Assembly (NCBI GenBank): GCA_963678085.1
Contig: OY782680.1
Coordinates: 434,001-498,000 of the forward strand
Length of the DNA stretch: 64,000 bases
Direction of reading: 5' to 3'
From: Aliishimia sp963678085
Lineage (GTDB): Bacteria > Pseudomonadota > Alphaproteobacteria > Rhodobacterales > Rhodobacteraceae
The translations under genes and the position numbers were made by a program. The number at the start of each line of letters is the position of its first letter. The stretch's first letter is position 1. A model generated the notes under the pieces. It searched no databases and was not told where the DNA came from. It was given only the letters and a program-made list of their open reading frames with translations. Shown piece by piece: positions 25,444 through 33,891 of this stretch.

Positions 25444-26139
25444 ATGGAAACAGAGACTCTCGCCCTGGCGCAAGAGATTGATTTCTCGTTACTTGGGTTA
25501 TTTTTGCGCGCGACCCTGACGGTCAAGCTGGTGATGGTTGCGTTGATCATTGCCTCGATCTGGGCGTGGGGAACGATCCTGCAAAAGTTGCTGCTCTATC
25601 GCGCCGCGCGCCGGGAAGCGGCTGCCTTTGACGAAAAATTCTGGTCCGGTGAGCCGCTGGATACGCTCTATGAAACCCTTGGCCCACAGCCTCAGGGGCG
25701 GGCCGAGCGGGTTTTTGTCGCTGGTATGACCGAGTGGAGCCGCTCGCACACGCCCGAGGGTGAACTGATCCCCGGCACCATCGCGCGCATTGATCGCTCC
25801 ATGGATGTGGCGATCCAGAAAGAGGCCGATGAGCTGCAAACCGGCCTCACAGTGCTGGCGACCGTCGGCTCTTCTGCGCCGTTTATCGGGCTCTTTGGCA
25901 CGGTGGTTGGCATCATGAACGCCTTTATCGAGATTGCCGAGCAGCAAAACACCAATCTCGCGGTGGTCGCCCCTGGCATTGCCGAGGCGCTATTGGCAAC
26001 GGGGCTGGGGCTGCTGGCCGCGATTCCTGCGGTGATTTTCTACAATAAGCTCAGCAGCGATGCGGATCGGGTTATCGGCGGGTATGAGGCCTTTTCCGAT
26101 GAGTTCGTCACCCTGCTCTCGCGCCAATTGGAAGATTGA
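25444..26139 (+). CDS. tolQ: Tol-Pal system protein TolQ
   Basis: TolQ is the inner-membrane proton-channel subunit that, with TolR, energises TolA. The 231-residue protein has three membrane segments: about 28-48 (VMVALIIASIWAWG), 140-160 and 173-200, with the conserved GTVVGIMNAF and A-E-A-L-L-A-T-G-L-G-L blocks. The ATG has GAGCAGG upstream. It begins 200 nt after the DUF6869-like gene, so a promoter for the tol genes may lie there. Confidence 0.96.
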   Translation: METETLALAQEIDFSLLGLFLRATLTVKLVMVALIIASIWAWGTILQKLLLYRAARREAAAFDEKFWSGEPLDTLYETLGPQPQGRAERVFVAGMTEWSRSHTPEGELIPGTIARIDRSMDVAIQKEADELQTGLTVLATVGSSAPFIGLFGTVVGIMNAFIEIAEQQNTNLAVVAPGIAEALLATGLGLLAAIPAVIFYNKLSSDADRVIGGYEAFSDEFVTLLSRQLED

Positions 26140-26142
26140 GCC

Positions 26143-26616
26143 ATGGGCGCGGCGTTGCAGAGAGTGGAGCGAGCGGGGGGAAAGAGACGCAGGCGTCGCG
26201 CACAGCCCATGGCCGAGATCAATGTTACGCCCTTCGTGGATGTTATGTTGGTGCTGCTGATCATCTTTATGGTGGCCGCGCCCATGCTAACGGTTGGCGT
26301 GGAGACTGAGCTGTCCAAGACTGCAGCTGGTGCTTTGCCCGTTGATCAAGAAGAGCCGCTTACCATCAGCATGACAGAGGATGGCAAGATCTATATTCAG
26401 AACTCTGAGGTAGAGCGCGCCACGCTTATCCAGCAGCTACGCGCCATTGTTGCTGAGCGCACCAGTGATCGGGTCTATTTGCGGGCCGATGGCGCGTTGC
26501 CACATCAAGAGGTGGCGCAGATCATGGGGGCGCTAAGTGCGGCAGGGTTTGGTAAAGTCGGGCTTGTGATGGATGTTGGTGGTCCGAGTTTTGGGGCCGT
26601 AGGAACGGGTGGGTGA
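26143..26616 (+). CDS. tolR: Tol-Pal system protein TolR
   Basis: The 157-residue ExbD/TolR protein has a basic N-terminus, PMAEINVTPFVDVMLVLLII (membrane segment with the proton-carrying Asp in F-V-D-V-M) at about 23-42, and a periplasmic domain. The start gives about 20 basic residues before the conserved block, which is normal. It follows tolQ by 3 nt and precedes tolA by 6 nt. Confidence 0.95.
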   Translation: MGAALQRVERAGGKRRRRRAQPMAEINVTPFVDVMLVLLIIFMVAAPMLTVGVETELSKTAAGALPVDQEEPLTISMTEDGKIYIQNSEVERATLIQQLRAIVAERTSDRVYLRADGALPHQEVAQIMGALSAAGFGKVGLVMDVGGPSFGAVGTGG

Positions 26617-26622
26617 GGCGAT

Positions 26623-27699
26623 TTGGACACGGGGTTCAAAATCTCTGTTGCGATCCACGCCTTGCTTCTTGGGGCGGTGGTCGTGAACAATCCTTTCCGC
26701 TCAGAGCCTCTCCCCTTTGATGTGCAGGTTGTGGATGTGATTTTTGCGCCTACTGCAAACGAAAGCTCTGCGCCAGAACCTGAGCCAGAATCTGAGCCGC
26801 AGCCCGAGGTGGTGACAGAGATCGCAATGCCGCAGGTCGAGCTGCTCGATGAGCCGCCAGAACCAGAGCCGCCACAGCCCGATATTGAGCCAGCTGTTGC
26901 GCAGTCAAACGCGCAAATGGCACCGCCCACTCAAGAGCCAGAGATTGCAGAGCCCGAGGCACCACCAGCCCCGCCTCCTGTGCCTGAGCCGGTCGAGGTT
27001 GACGCGCCTGAAGCCGAAGAAGCCGTGCCAGAGCAGGCTGACCGGATTGCAGATGAGGTTGTGATCCCAGAAGAGCCAGCCCCGGCAGAGCCAGAGGAAA
27101 TCGCCCCCCAAGAAGGGATAGGTGAGCCCGAACCAGAGGTGGCAGAACGGGAAGCCGCGCCAGAGGCGAGCACGACAGAAATTGTGACCGAGGCTGATAT
27201 CGCCTCCTCAGCGCCCAAAACCAGTATACGCCCGCCCCCGCGCCGGCCCGCGCCGCCACCTCCACCCGCGCCAGCAAGGCAAGCCGAAGCCAGTGAGCAA
27301 GAGCCAGAGCCTCAGCCTGAAACGCCGCGCCAACCTGCTGAAACGGCAAGCCAAGAGGAAAATATCCCCCTTGGCCCGCCTCTGAGTGGCGGTGAGCGCG
27401 AAGGGTTGCGCGTCGCGGTTTCACGCTGCTGGAATGTGGGCTCTTTGTCCTCTGAGGCGCAGGAAACCAAGATCACGCTCTTTGTGGCGATGGGCCGGGA
27501 TGGTCGCCCTGATGTTGGCTCAATCCGCATGGTTGACCATTCAGGGGGCAGCGCGGCTGCTGCGCGCCGCGTCTTTGAGACCGCCCGCCGCGCCGTGATC
27601 CGCTGCGGCATGAGCGGCTTCCCTTTGCCCGCAGAAAAATATGGGCAATGGAAGGAAATTGAGATGACCTTTAACCCCGAGGGAATGTTCTGGAGATGA
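26623..27699 (+). CDS. tolA: Tol-Pal system protein TolA
   Basis: TolA links the TolQR motor to TolB and Pal. The 358-residue protein has an N-terminal membrane anchor (about 5-20, ISVAIHALLLGAVVV), a long proline/glutamate-rich region (about 45-250) and a C-terminal globular domain with AVSRCWNVG, ITLFVAMGRDGRPDV and the two conserved cysteines. The start is TTG, forced by an in-frame stop just upstream. The central region is acidic and proline-rich rather than the Ala/Lys-rich helix of enterobacteria. The stop overlaps tolB as ATGA. Confidence 0.92.
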   Translation: MDTGFKISVAIHALLLGAVVVNNPFRSEPLPFDVQVVDVIFAPTANESSAPEPEPESEPQPEVVTEIAMPQVELLDEPPEPEPPQPDIEPAVAQSNAQMAPPTQEPEIAEPEAPPAPPPVPEPVEVDAPEAEEAVPEQADRIADEVVIPEEPAPAEPEEIAPQEGIGEPEPEVAEREAAPEASTTEIVTEADIASSAPKTSIRPPPRRPAPPPPPAPARQAEASEQEPEPQPETPRQPAETASQEENIPLGPPLSGGEREGLRVAVSRCWNVGSLSSEAQETKITLFVAMGRDGRPDVGSIRMVDHSGGSAAAARRVFETARRAVIRCGMSGFPLPAEKYGQWKEIEMTFNPEGMFWR

Positions 27700-29030
27700 T
27701 AATGCGCACGTTAACGATCTGGGCCTGCGCCCTTTGTCTGAGTGTCCCTGCATTGGTTCAAACGGCACTGGCCCAAAGCTCTGGTCCTTTGCGCATTGAG
27801 ATTAACCAAGGTGTGATTGAGCCGGTGCCCATTGTTGTGCCTGACTTCATCGCGGAAACGCCCGAGGCGACGCAAATCGCGCAGGATATGGCGCGCGTGG
27901 TTGCGAATAACCTATCAGGCACGGGGCTGTTTCGCGAGATCCCGAAAGAGGCCTATATTGGGCGCTTCACCGATTTTAACGCGCCGCTGCAATATGCCGA
28001 TTGGCGCGCGCTCAATGCGCAAGGGCTGGTGGCCGGGGCTGTGTCGCAAAATGGTGATCAGATCGCGGTGAAGTTTCGCCTTTATGATATCGTGACGGGT
28101 GCGGAGCTAGGGCAGGGCTTGCAGCTGGCAGGGACTGCACCGGCTTGGCGGCGGATGGCCCATAAGATTTCCGATATGGCCTATGCGCGCATCACCGGCG
28201 AGACGGGCTATTTTGATACGCGCATCGTCTTTGTCAGTGAGAGCGGGCCCAAGGGCGATCGGCAAAAGCGGCTGGCGATCATGGATCAGGACGGGGCAAA
28301 TATCCGCTATCTGACCGATGGCAGCGCGCTGGTGCTTGCGCCGCGCTTTTCCCCGAATGGGGATCGGGTGCTTTATACCAGCTATGAAACAGGTTTTCCC
28401 AAGATTTACCTGCTCGACACACAAACCGGTGCACGCCGTGTGCTTGAAAGCGGTTCGGGCACCATGTCCTTTGCGCCGCGCTTTGCTCCCAATGGGCAGC
28501 AATTGGTTTATAGCCTCACCCAAGCGGGCAATACGGATTTGTACTCGATGGATCTGAACACCGGCCAATCTGTGCGCCTGACCAGCTCGCCCGCCATTGA
28601 GACTGCGCCCAGCTTTAGCCCTGATGGCAGCCAGATCGTGTTTGAAAGCGATCGTAGCGGCTCACAGCAGCTTTACATTATGCCCGCAAGCGGCGGAGAG
28701 GCCAAACGCATCAGCTTTGGAGAGGGGCGCTATGGCACTCCGGTTTGGTCCCCGCGCGGTGATCTGATCGCCTTTACCAAACAGAATAAGGGGCGTTTTC
28801 ACATTGGCGTGATCCGCATAGATGGCTCGCGCGAGCGGCTGATCACTGCCTCTTTCCTGGATGAAGGCCCCACATGGGCCCCCAATGGCCGCGTTTTGAT
28901 GTTTCATCGTGAAACGCAAGGGGAAACAGGGCGTTCCTCGCTGTACTCCGTCGATATCTCAGGGCGAAATCTGCGCCCTGTACGCACGCCGACGGGCGGC
29001 TCGGACCCAAGTTGGGGCCCGCTTCAGTGA
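27696..29030 (+). CDS. tolB: Tol-Pal system periplasmic protein TolB
   Basis: TolB is the periplasmic beta-propeller that shuttles between Pal and the outer-membrane lattice. The 444-residue protein has a signal peptide (residues 1 to about 26, ending QTALA before QSSG), an N-terminal alpha/beta domain, and five or six propeller blades marked by repeats such as APRFSPNGDRVLYTS, APRFAPNGQQLVYS and APSFSPDGSQIVFES. Length is typical. Confidence 0.97.
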   Translation: MIMRTLTIWACALCLSVPALVQTALAQSSGPLRIEINQGVIEPVPIVVPDFIAETPEATQIAQDMARVVANNLSGTGLFREIPKEAYIGRFTDFNAPLQYADWRALNAQGLVAGAVSQNGDQIAVKFRLYDIVTGAELGQGLQLAGTAPAWRRMAHKISDMAYARITGETGYFDTRIVFVSESGPKGDRQKRLAIMDQDGANIRYLTDGSALVLAPRFSPNGDRVLYTSYETGFPKIYLLDTQTGARRVLESGSGTMSFAPRFAPNGQQLVYSLTQAGNTDLYSMDLNTGQSVRLTSSPAIETAPSFSPDGSQIVFESDRSGSQQLYIMPASGGEAKRISFGEGRYGTPVWSPRGDLIAFTKQNKGRFHIGVIRIDGSRERLITASFLDEGPTWAPNGRVLMFHRETQGETGRSSLYSVDISGRNLRPVRTPTGGSDPSWGPLQ

Positions 29031-29096
29031 CGCGCAATAGGATTCCCAAACACTCGGTGACGTGATATGGTTAACAAAAAGGTTAGGAAGAGCGGC

Positions 29097-29615
29097 ATGA
29101 ACACGGCAGTAAAACTATTATTCGGGATCGCCCTGACAGCGATTGCAGGATGCACCGACCCGTCGCGTTTGGGCGGGTTTGATAATGGCGCATCAAATAA
29201 CAGTGCTCAAACCGGCGCGATTACGCCCGGCACCATCTCTGACCCGACCTCAGTTGTGCATTTCCAGCAGGCCGTCGGGGATCGTGTGCTTTTCGAGGTG
29301 GACCAATCCAGCTTGACTCCAATCGCGCAAGACCTGCTGGCAAGCCAAGCACGCTGGCTCAATGCAAATATGGGGTATACGGCAGTGATCGAGGGCCACG
29401 CAGATGAGCAAGGCACGCGGGAATATAACCTTGCCCTCGGAGCCCGGCGCGCGGATGCAGTGCGTAATTATTTGGTCTCCCAAGGGGTGGCTGCCACCCG
29501 TCTGCAAGTGGTCTCTTATGGCAAAGAGCGTCCGCTGCAAATCTGCTCGCAAGAGAGCTGCTATCAGCAAAACCGCCGCGCGGTAACGGTGCTAAAAGCT
29601 GGAATTTCGGGATAA
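29097..29615 (+). CDS. pal: Peptidoglycan-associated lipoprotein Pal
   Basis: The 172-residue protein is an OmpA-like lipoprotein. The signal ends in a lipobox (TAIAGC), so Cys is the lipidated first mature residue. The C-terminal domain has VIEGHADEQGTREYNLALG and the RADAVRNYL and NRRAV peptidoglycan-binding blocks. ATG 29097 has AGGAAG 6 nt upstream; an in-frame ATG at 29067 would add 10 residues and spoil the signal. Pal anchors the outer membrane and binds TolB. Confidence 0.96.
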   Translation: MNTAVKLLFGIALTAIAGCTDPSRLGGFDNGASNNSAQTGAITPGTISDPTSVVHFQQAVGDRVLFEVDQSSLTPIAQDLLASQARWLNANMGYTAVIEGHADEQGTREYNLALGARRADAVRNYLVSQGVAATRLQVVSYGKERPLQICSQESCYQQNRRAVTVLKAGISG

Positions 29616-29620
29616 GAGCG

Positions 29621-30436
29621 ATGTTCAAATCACTTGGCTTTGGGCTCTGCTTGGCTCTGCTCCCAATTAACGGTTTTGCGCAAGACCGCGATGCGACGCT
29701 TGCCGATATTCGCCAACAAATCACGGTGCTCTATGTTACGTTGCAAGAACTCAAACAAGAGCTGAGCACAACTGGCGGCTTTGCCGGGCTTTCGGGCGGA
29801 ACGGCTTTGGATCGCATGCATGCGCTTGAGCTTGAGCTACAACGGCTCACTGGCAAAACCGAGCAACTCGAGTTCCGAATCGAGCAGATCGTTGCCAATG
29901 GCACCAACCAAATCGGTGATCTTGATTTTCGCCTCTGCGAGCTGGAAGAAGGCTGTGACATTGCCACGTTGGGCGACACGCCCCGTCTTGATGGCAGTCA
30001 TAAGGCGCCCGCGACCTCGCCGGGTATCGTGAATGCTGGCCCTGATCTGGCTGTGGGGGAAAAGGGGGATTACGCCCGCGCGCAAGCAGCTCTGGAGACC
30101 GGTGATGCGGAGCTTGTCATAGAGATCACAAACGGGTTCTTTGAAACCTATCCCGGCTCACCGATCACAGCGCAGGTGCATTTTCTGCGGGGTGAGGCCT
30201 TTTCCGAACTTGGAGAGACGCGCCCGGCCGCTGAGGCTTATTTGATGTCATTTTCCATGGATCAAACCTCGAATGAGGCACCTCTGGTGCTGCTGCGCTT
30301 GGGCGAGGCGCTTGGCAGTTTGGGGCAAACACCAGAGGCCTGTGTGACGCTAGCCGAGGTTGCCACGCGATACCCAAATGCAACTGATGAGGCAGCCCAA
30401 GCACAAAGCGCGATGCAGGATTTTGACTGTAGCTAA
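29621..30436 (+). CDS. cpoB: Cell division coordinator CpoB (YbgF)
   Basis: The 271-residue exported protein has a signal peptide (1 to about 20, ending GFA before QDRDA), a coiled-coil region at about 25-95 (LQELKQELS and LELELQRLTGKTEQLEFRIE) and C-terminal TPR repeats from about 145 (DYARAQAALETGDAELVI, LRGEAFSELGE). CpoB coordinates peptidoglycan synthesis with Tol-mediated outer-membrane constriction. It ends the tol-pal run, and its 3' end overlaps the tilS frame. Confidence 0.93.
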   Translation: MFKSLGFGLCLALLPINGFAQDRDATLADIRQQITVLYVTLQELKQELSTTGGFAGLSGGTALDRMHALELELQRLTGKTEQLEFRIEQIVANGTNQIGDLDFRLCELEEGCDIATLGDTPRLDGSHKAPATSPGIVNAGPDLAVGEKGDYARAQAALETGDAELVIEITNGFFETYPGSPITAQVHFLRGEAFSELGETRPAAEAYLMSFSMDQTSNEAPLVLLRLGEALGSLGQTPEACVTLAEVATRYPNATDEAAQAQSAMQDFDCS

Positions 30437-31613
30437 CCTTGCTGGGCTCAAGGGCCGCGTTGGCGTCGCGGTGTCAGGGGGCGGGGATTCGCTGGCGCTT
30501 TTGCATATGTGCCATTCCGAGGGTCTCGATATTTGCGCGGTGACTGTGGATCACCAGCTGCGGGACGAGGCGCGCAAAGAGGCGGAATTTGTCGCCCGCT
30601 TTTGCGCCGCGCGCAGCATCCCACATGATATCTTAACTTGGGATAATCAAGGCTTTACCGGAAATCTGCAAGCCGCCGCCCGCACCGCCCGCTATCAGCT
30701 TATTGCTGCGTGGGCGAAATGCGCGGGGGTTGGCACTGTCGCGCTCGGTCATACCCAAGATGATGTGGCCGAGACCTTTCTGATGCGCCTGTCGCGCAAA
30801 GCCGGGCTTGATGGGCTAGCCGCGATGCAAAGCGAATTTCAGCGCGACGGGGTTCGCTGGCATCGCCCGCTCCTTGACATATCGCGCGCTGAGCTGCGCC
30901 GCTATTTGCGCGCCCATGATCTGACTTGGGTGGATGATCCCAGCAATGACGATCCCCGCTTTACCCGCGTACGTACGCGACAAATGCTCGCAGATTTACA
31001 GCAAAACGAATTGCCACCCCCAGTGCTTGCCAGTTCGGCCCAGGCCCTGCGCCGCGCACGCTCTGCACTTTGGCACTATATCATGATCGAGGCGAAGAGC
31101 CGCATTACCGAAGATCGCGGCGATCTGATCTTGCGCCTGGAGGGTGATCTGCCGGGCGAGGTGCAATGGCATCTCTTTGCCCTGGCCTTGGGATGGGTTG
31201 GCGGGCAAGGTTATAGCGCGCGTACCAGCGCTTATGAGCATATGCGTGAAAGGCTTGCACATGCCAATAAACACACGCTTGCAGGCTGTCTATTGACCCA
31301 AGCGGGCCAGGCCATCCGCATCACCCGAGAGCCAAATGCCGCCCAGAAAAGCACAGCCAAGCTAGATCAACTCTGGGACAATCGTTGGCGAATCGCAGGG
31401 CCAAAAGAGCCTTGTATCACCCTGCGCGCATTGGGCCGCGCCGTGTCACAAATCCCCGATTGGCGCGCGGTGGGTCTGCCCTATGACAGCCTCAAAAGCA
31501 GCCCAGGTATATGGCGCAAAGACCAGCTTATCGCCGCACCACTGGCCCAGCCCCAAGCCAAATGGCGCGCATTTATTGACCAACCATTCACGACTTATTT
31601 GGATTCGCATTGA
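30360..31613 (+). CDS. tilS: tRNA(Ile)-lysidine synthetase TilS
   Basis: TilS makes lysidine at position 34 of tRNA-Ile(CAU) so that it reads AUA. The PP-loop ATPase motif VAVSGGGDSLALL lies about 35 residues into the longest frame, followed by VTVDHQLRDEA, A-R-T-A-R-Y-Q and GHTQDDVAETFLMR. The start is uncertain: TTG 30360, ATG 30378, ATG 30387 and TTG 30423 are all in frame and all overlap cpoB; none has an ideal ribosome site. The longest frame gives 417 residues, and the family start is usually about 15-20 residues before the PP-loop. Confidence 0.93.
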   Translation: MPRDTQMQLMRQPKHKARCRILTVANLAGLKGRVGVAVSGGGDSLALLHMCHSEGLDICAVTVDHQLRDEARKEAEFVARFCAARSIPHDILTWDNQGFTGNLQAAARTARYQLIAAWAKCAGVGTVALGHTQDDVAETFLMRLSRKAGLDGLAAMQSEFQRDGVRWHRPLLDISRAELRRYLRAHDLTWVDDPSNDDPRFTRVRTRQMLADLQQNELPPPVLASSAQALRRARSALWHYIMIEAKSRITEDRGDLILRLEGDLPGEVQWHLFALALGWVGGQGYSARTSAYEHMRERLAHANKHTLAGCLLTQAGQAIRITREPNAAQKSTAKLDQLWDNRWRIAGPKEPCITLRALGRAVSQIPDWRAVGLPYDSLKSSPGIWRKDQLIAAPLAQPQAKWRAFIDQPFTTYLDSH

Positions 31614-31659
31614 ACCTGCGGCATTCATCCTTATTTTAAGAACAAAGGTGATAAAGGTC

Positions 31660-31681
31660 GCGGCCCGCTCATAGGGGCCGC
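31660..31681 (+). promoter_or_regulatory. GC-rich hairpin just upstream of ftsH
   Basis: GCGGCCC (31660-31666) and GGGCCGC (31675-31681) form a perfect 7-bp stem with an 8-nt loop. It ends 6 nt before the AGGAG ribosome site of ftsH, and so would lie in the ftsH leader if transcription starts upstream. A role in mRNA stability or in limiting translation is possible. There is no U-tract, so it is not a terminator. Confidence 0.5.
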
Positions 31682-31699
31682 TCTATCAGGAGAAAGTTG

Positions 31700-33610
31700 T
31701 TGGGCAACGCGCGTAATTTTGCATTCTGGGCTGTGTTGATCGTTTTGGTCTTGGCTCTGTTCACGATGTTTGATCCAAGTAGATCGGGCACGCAGGGGAA
31801 TGAGGTCAGCTATTCCGACTTTGTCGATGCGGTGGAAAGTGGTCAGGTGACAGCTGCAACACTCGACGGCGAGCATGTGCGTTTTGAAACCGCAAATGGA
31901 CGCCGCTATGCGATCAAGCCGGGGGATGCAGAGGTTTCGCAGTTGCTTATCGACAATGATGTGCAATTTGATGCGGAACAGCAACAGCAATCCTTCTTCC
32001 AAGGGTTCTTGATGAGCTTCCTGCCGATCCTGCTGCTGATTGGCGTGTGGATCTATTTCATGAACCGCATGCAAGGTGGGCGCGGCGGCGGGGCCATGGG
32101 CTTTGGCAAATCCCGCGCCAAGCTGCTCACCGAAAAGCAAGGCCGTGTCACCTTTGACGATGTGGCTGGCATTGATGAGGCGAAAGACGAGCTGGACGAA
32201 ATCGTCGAGTTCCTGCGCAATCCGCAAAAATTCTCGCGTCTGGGCGGCAAGATCCCCAAGGGTGCGCTGCTCGTAGGCCCTCCCGGCACCGGTAAAACCT
32301 TGCTTGCGCGTGCTGTGGCGGGTGAGGCGGGCGTGCCCTTCTTTACCATCTCCGGCTCTGATTTCGTGGAAATGTTTGTTGGTGTTGGCGCCTCGCGCGT
32401 GCGCGATATGTTCGAGCAGGCCAAGAAAAACGCCCCCTGCATCGTCTTTATCGACGAGATTGATGCCGTAGGTCGTCACCGCGGTGCAGGCTATGGCGGC
32501 GGCAATGATGAGCGCGAGCAAACGCTCAACCAGCTCCTTGTGGAAATGGACGGGTTCGAGGCCAATGAGGGCGTGATCATCATCGCGGCCACCAACCGTA
32601 AAGATGTGCTTGATCCTGCACTCTTGCGGCCCGGTCGCTTTGATCGCCAAGTCACCGTGGGCAATCCCGACATCAAGGGCCGTGAAAAGATCCTGGGCGT
32701 GCATGCGCGTAAAACCCCGCTGGGTCCAGACGTAGATCTGCGCATCATCGCGCGCGGCACCCCTGGTTTTTCCGGTGCGGATCTTGCGAATCTGGTGAAT
32801 GAGGCCGCTCTGGGCGCTGCCCGCTTGGGCCGCCGCTTCATCACCATGATCGACTTTGAACAAGCCAAGGACAAGATCATGATGGGGGCCGAGCGGCGCT
32901 CTATGGTGATGACGCCAGAGCAAAAAGAAATGACCGCCTATCATGAGGCTGGCCATGCAATCGTGGGAATCGCCCTGCCAAAATGTGACCCAGTCTATAA
33001 AGCCACCATCATTCCGCGCGGCGGCGCTTTGGGTATGGTGATGAGCCTGCCTGAGATGGATCGACTCAACATGTTCAAAGATGAATGCCACCAGCGTCTC
33101 GCCATGACCATGGCGGGCAAAGCGGCAGAAATCTACAAATACGGGCCTGATTCGGTGTCTAACGGCCCGGCAGGCGATATTCAGCAAGCCTCTGCATTGG
33201 CGCGTGCCATGGTGCTGCAATGGGGCATGTCTGACAAGGTGGGCAATATCGACTATTCCGAAGCGGCGCAGGGCTATCAGGGCAACACCGCAGGTTTCTC
33301 TGTTTCCGCCAATACCAAAGAGCTGGTGGAACAAGAAGTACAGCGATTTATCCAAGACGGCTATGAACGTGCCTATGAGATTATTACAGAGCGCGCTGAA
33401 GAGTTCGAACGTCTCGCGCAGGGCTTACTTGAATATGAAACCCTGACCGGGGATGAGATCAAACGCGTGATGCGCGGCGAGCCGCCAGAAAAGCCCGATG
33501 ATGATGAGCCCAGCGATAAAGGCAACACGGCGTCAATCACCGCGATTCCAAAAGCCAAGAAAAAGCGGGCTGATGAAAGCCCAGGTGGCCCCGAACCGGA
33601 ACCCGCATAA
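31700..33610 (+). CDS. ftsH: ATP-dependent zinc metalloprotease FtsH
   Basis: FtsH is a membrane-anchored AAA+ protease that degrades membrane and regulatory proteins. The 636-residue protein has two membrane segments (about 4-24 and 100-120), Walker A GPPGTGKT, Walker B IVFIDEIDAVG, the second region of homology with RPGRFDRQV, and the zinc site HEAGH. I start at the second of two adjacent TTG codons (31700), because AGGAG (31688-31692) is 7 nt upstream and the N-terminus GNARNFAFW then matches the family. A terminator follows 3 nt after the stop. Confidence 0.97.
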   Translation: MGNARNFAFWAVLIVLVLALFTMFDPSRSGTQGNEVSYSDFVDAVESGQVTAATLDGEHVRFETANGRRYAIKPGDAEVSQLLIDNDVQFDAEQQQQSFFQGFLMSFLPILLLIGVWIYFMNRMQGGRGGGAMGFGKSRAKLLTEKQGRVTFDDVAGIDEAKDELDEIVEFLRNPQKFSRLGGKIPKGALLVGPPGTGKTLLARAVAGEAGVPFFTISGSDFVEMFVGVGASRVRDMFEQAKKNAPCIVFIDEIDAVGRHRGAGYGGGNDEREQTLNQLLVEMDGFEANEGVIIIAATNRKDVLDPALLRPGRFDRQVTVGNPDIKGREKILGVHARKTPLGPDVDLRIIARGTPGFSGADLANLVNEAALGAARLGRRFITMIDFEQAKDKIMMGAERRSMVMTPEQKEMTAYHEAGHAIVGIALPKCDPVYKATIIPRGGALGMVMSLPEMDRLNMFKDECHQRLAMTMAGKAAEIYKYGPDSVSNGPAGDIQQASALARAMVLQWGMSDKVGNIDYSEAAQGYQGNTAGFSVSANTKELVEQEVQRFIQDGYERAYEIITERAEEFERLAQGLLEYETLTGDEIKRVMRGEPPEKPDDDEPSDKGNTASITAIPKAKKKRADESPGGPEPEPA

Positions 33611-33613
33611 TCT

Positions 33614-33642
33614 AAAGGCGCCCCGATCAGAGGCGCCTTTTT
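33614..33642 (+). terminator. Rho-independent terminator after ftsH
   Basis: AAAGGCGCC (33614-33622) pairs perfectly with GGCGCCTTT (33632-33640) around a 9-nt loop, followed by more T. It ends the transcript that includes tilS and ftsH. Confidence 0.9.
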
Positions 33643-33674
33643 CACATGAGATTACAGTTTTAACCATAGATCGC

Positions 33675-33703
33675 TTGACGCCCGCCCACGCATATCCTAT
33701 TCA
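33675..33703 (+). promoter_or_regulatory. Predicted sigma-70 promoter of tRNA-Gly
   Basis: TTGACG (33675-33680) and TATTCA (33698-33703) are 17 nt apart, in the position expected for a transcript beginning about 33710, 8 nt before the tRNA. The left arm of an 11-bp inverted repeat that also involves the start of the tRNA gene overlaps the -35 box. Confidence 0.55.
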
Positions 33704-33717
33704 ACTTCTTGCTGAGG

Positions 33718-33792
<75 letters not shown>

Positions 33793-33891
33793 ATTCGACC
33801 CGACCGGCAAGCGGGCGCTACTAAGCCTGACAACGCACACCCGGTAGCGAGCACCCCATTCCCAGTCCCGCAAGCCGAGATGCCCATCAGA

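Noticed and set aside
26750..27424. Minus-strand open frame of 224 codons
   Set aside because: It is antisense to the repetitive Pro/Glu-rich part of tolA, whose codon pattern leaves the opposite strand open.
31631..33355. Minus-strand open frame of 574 codons
   Set aside because: It is antisense to ftsH, which has all FtsH motifs. Long antisense frames are expected in GC-rich coding DNA.
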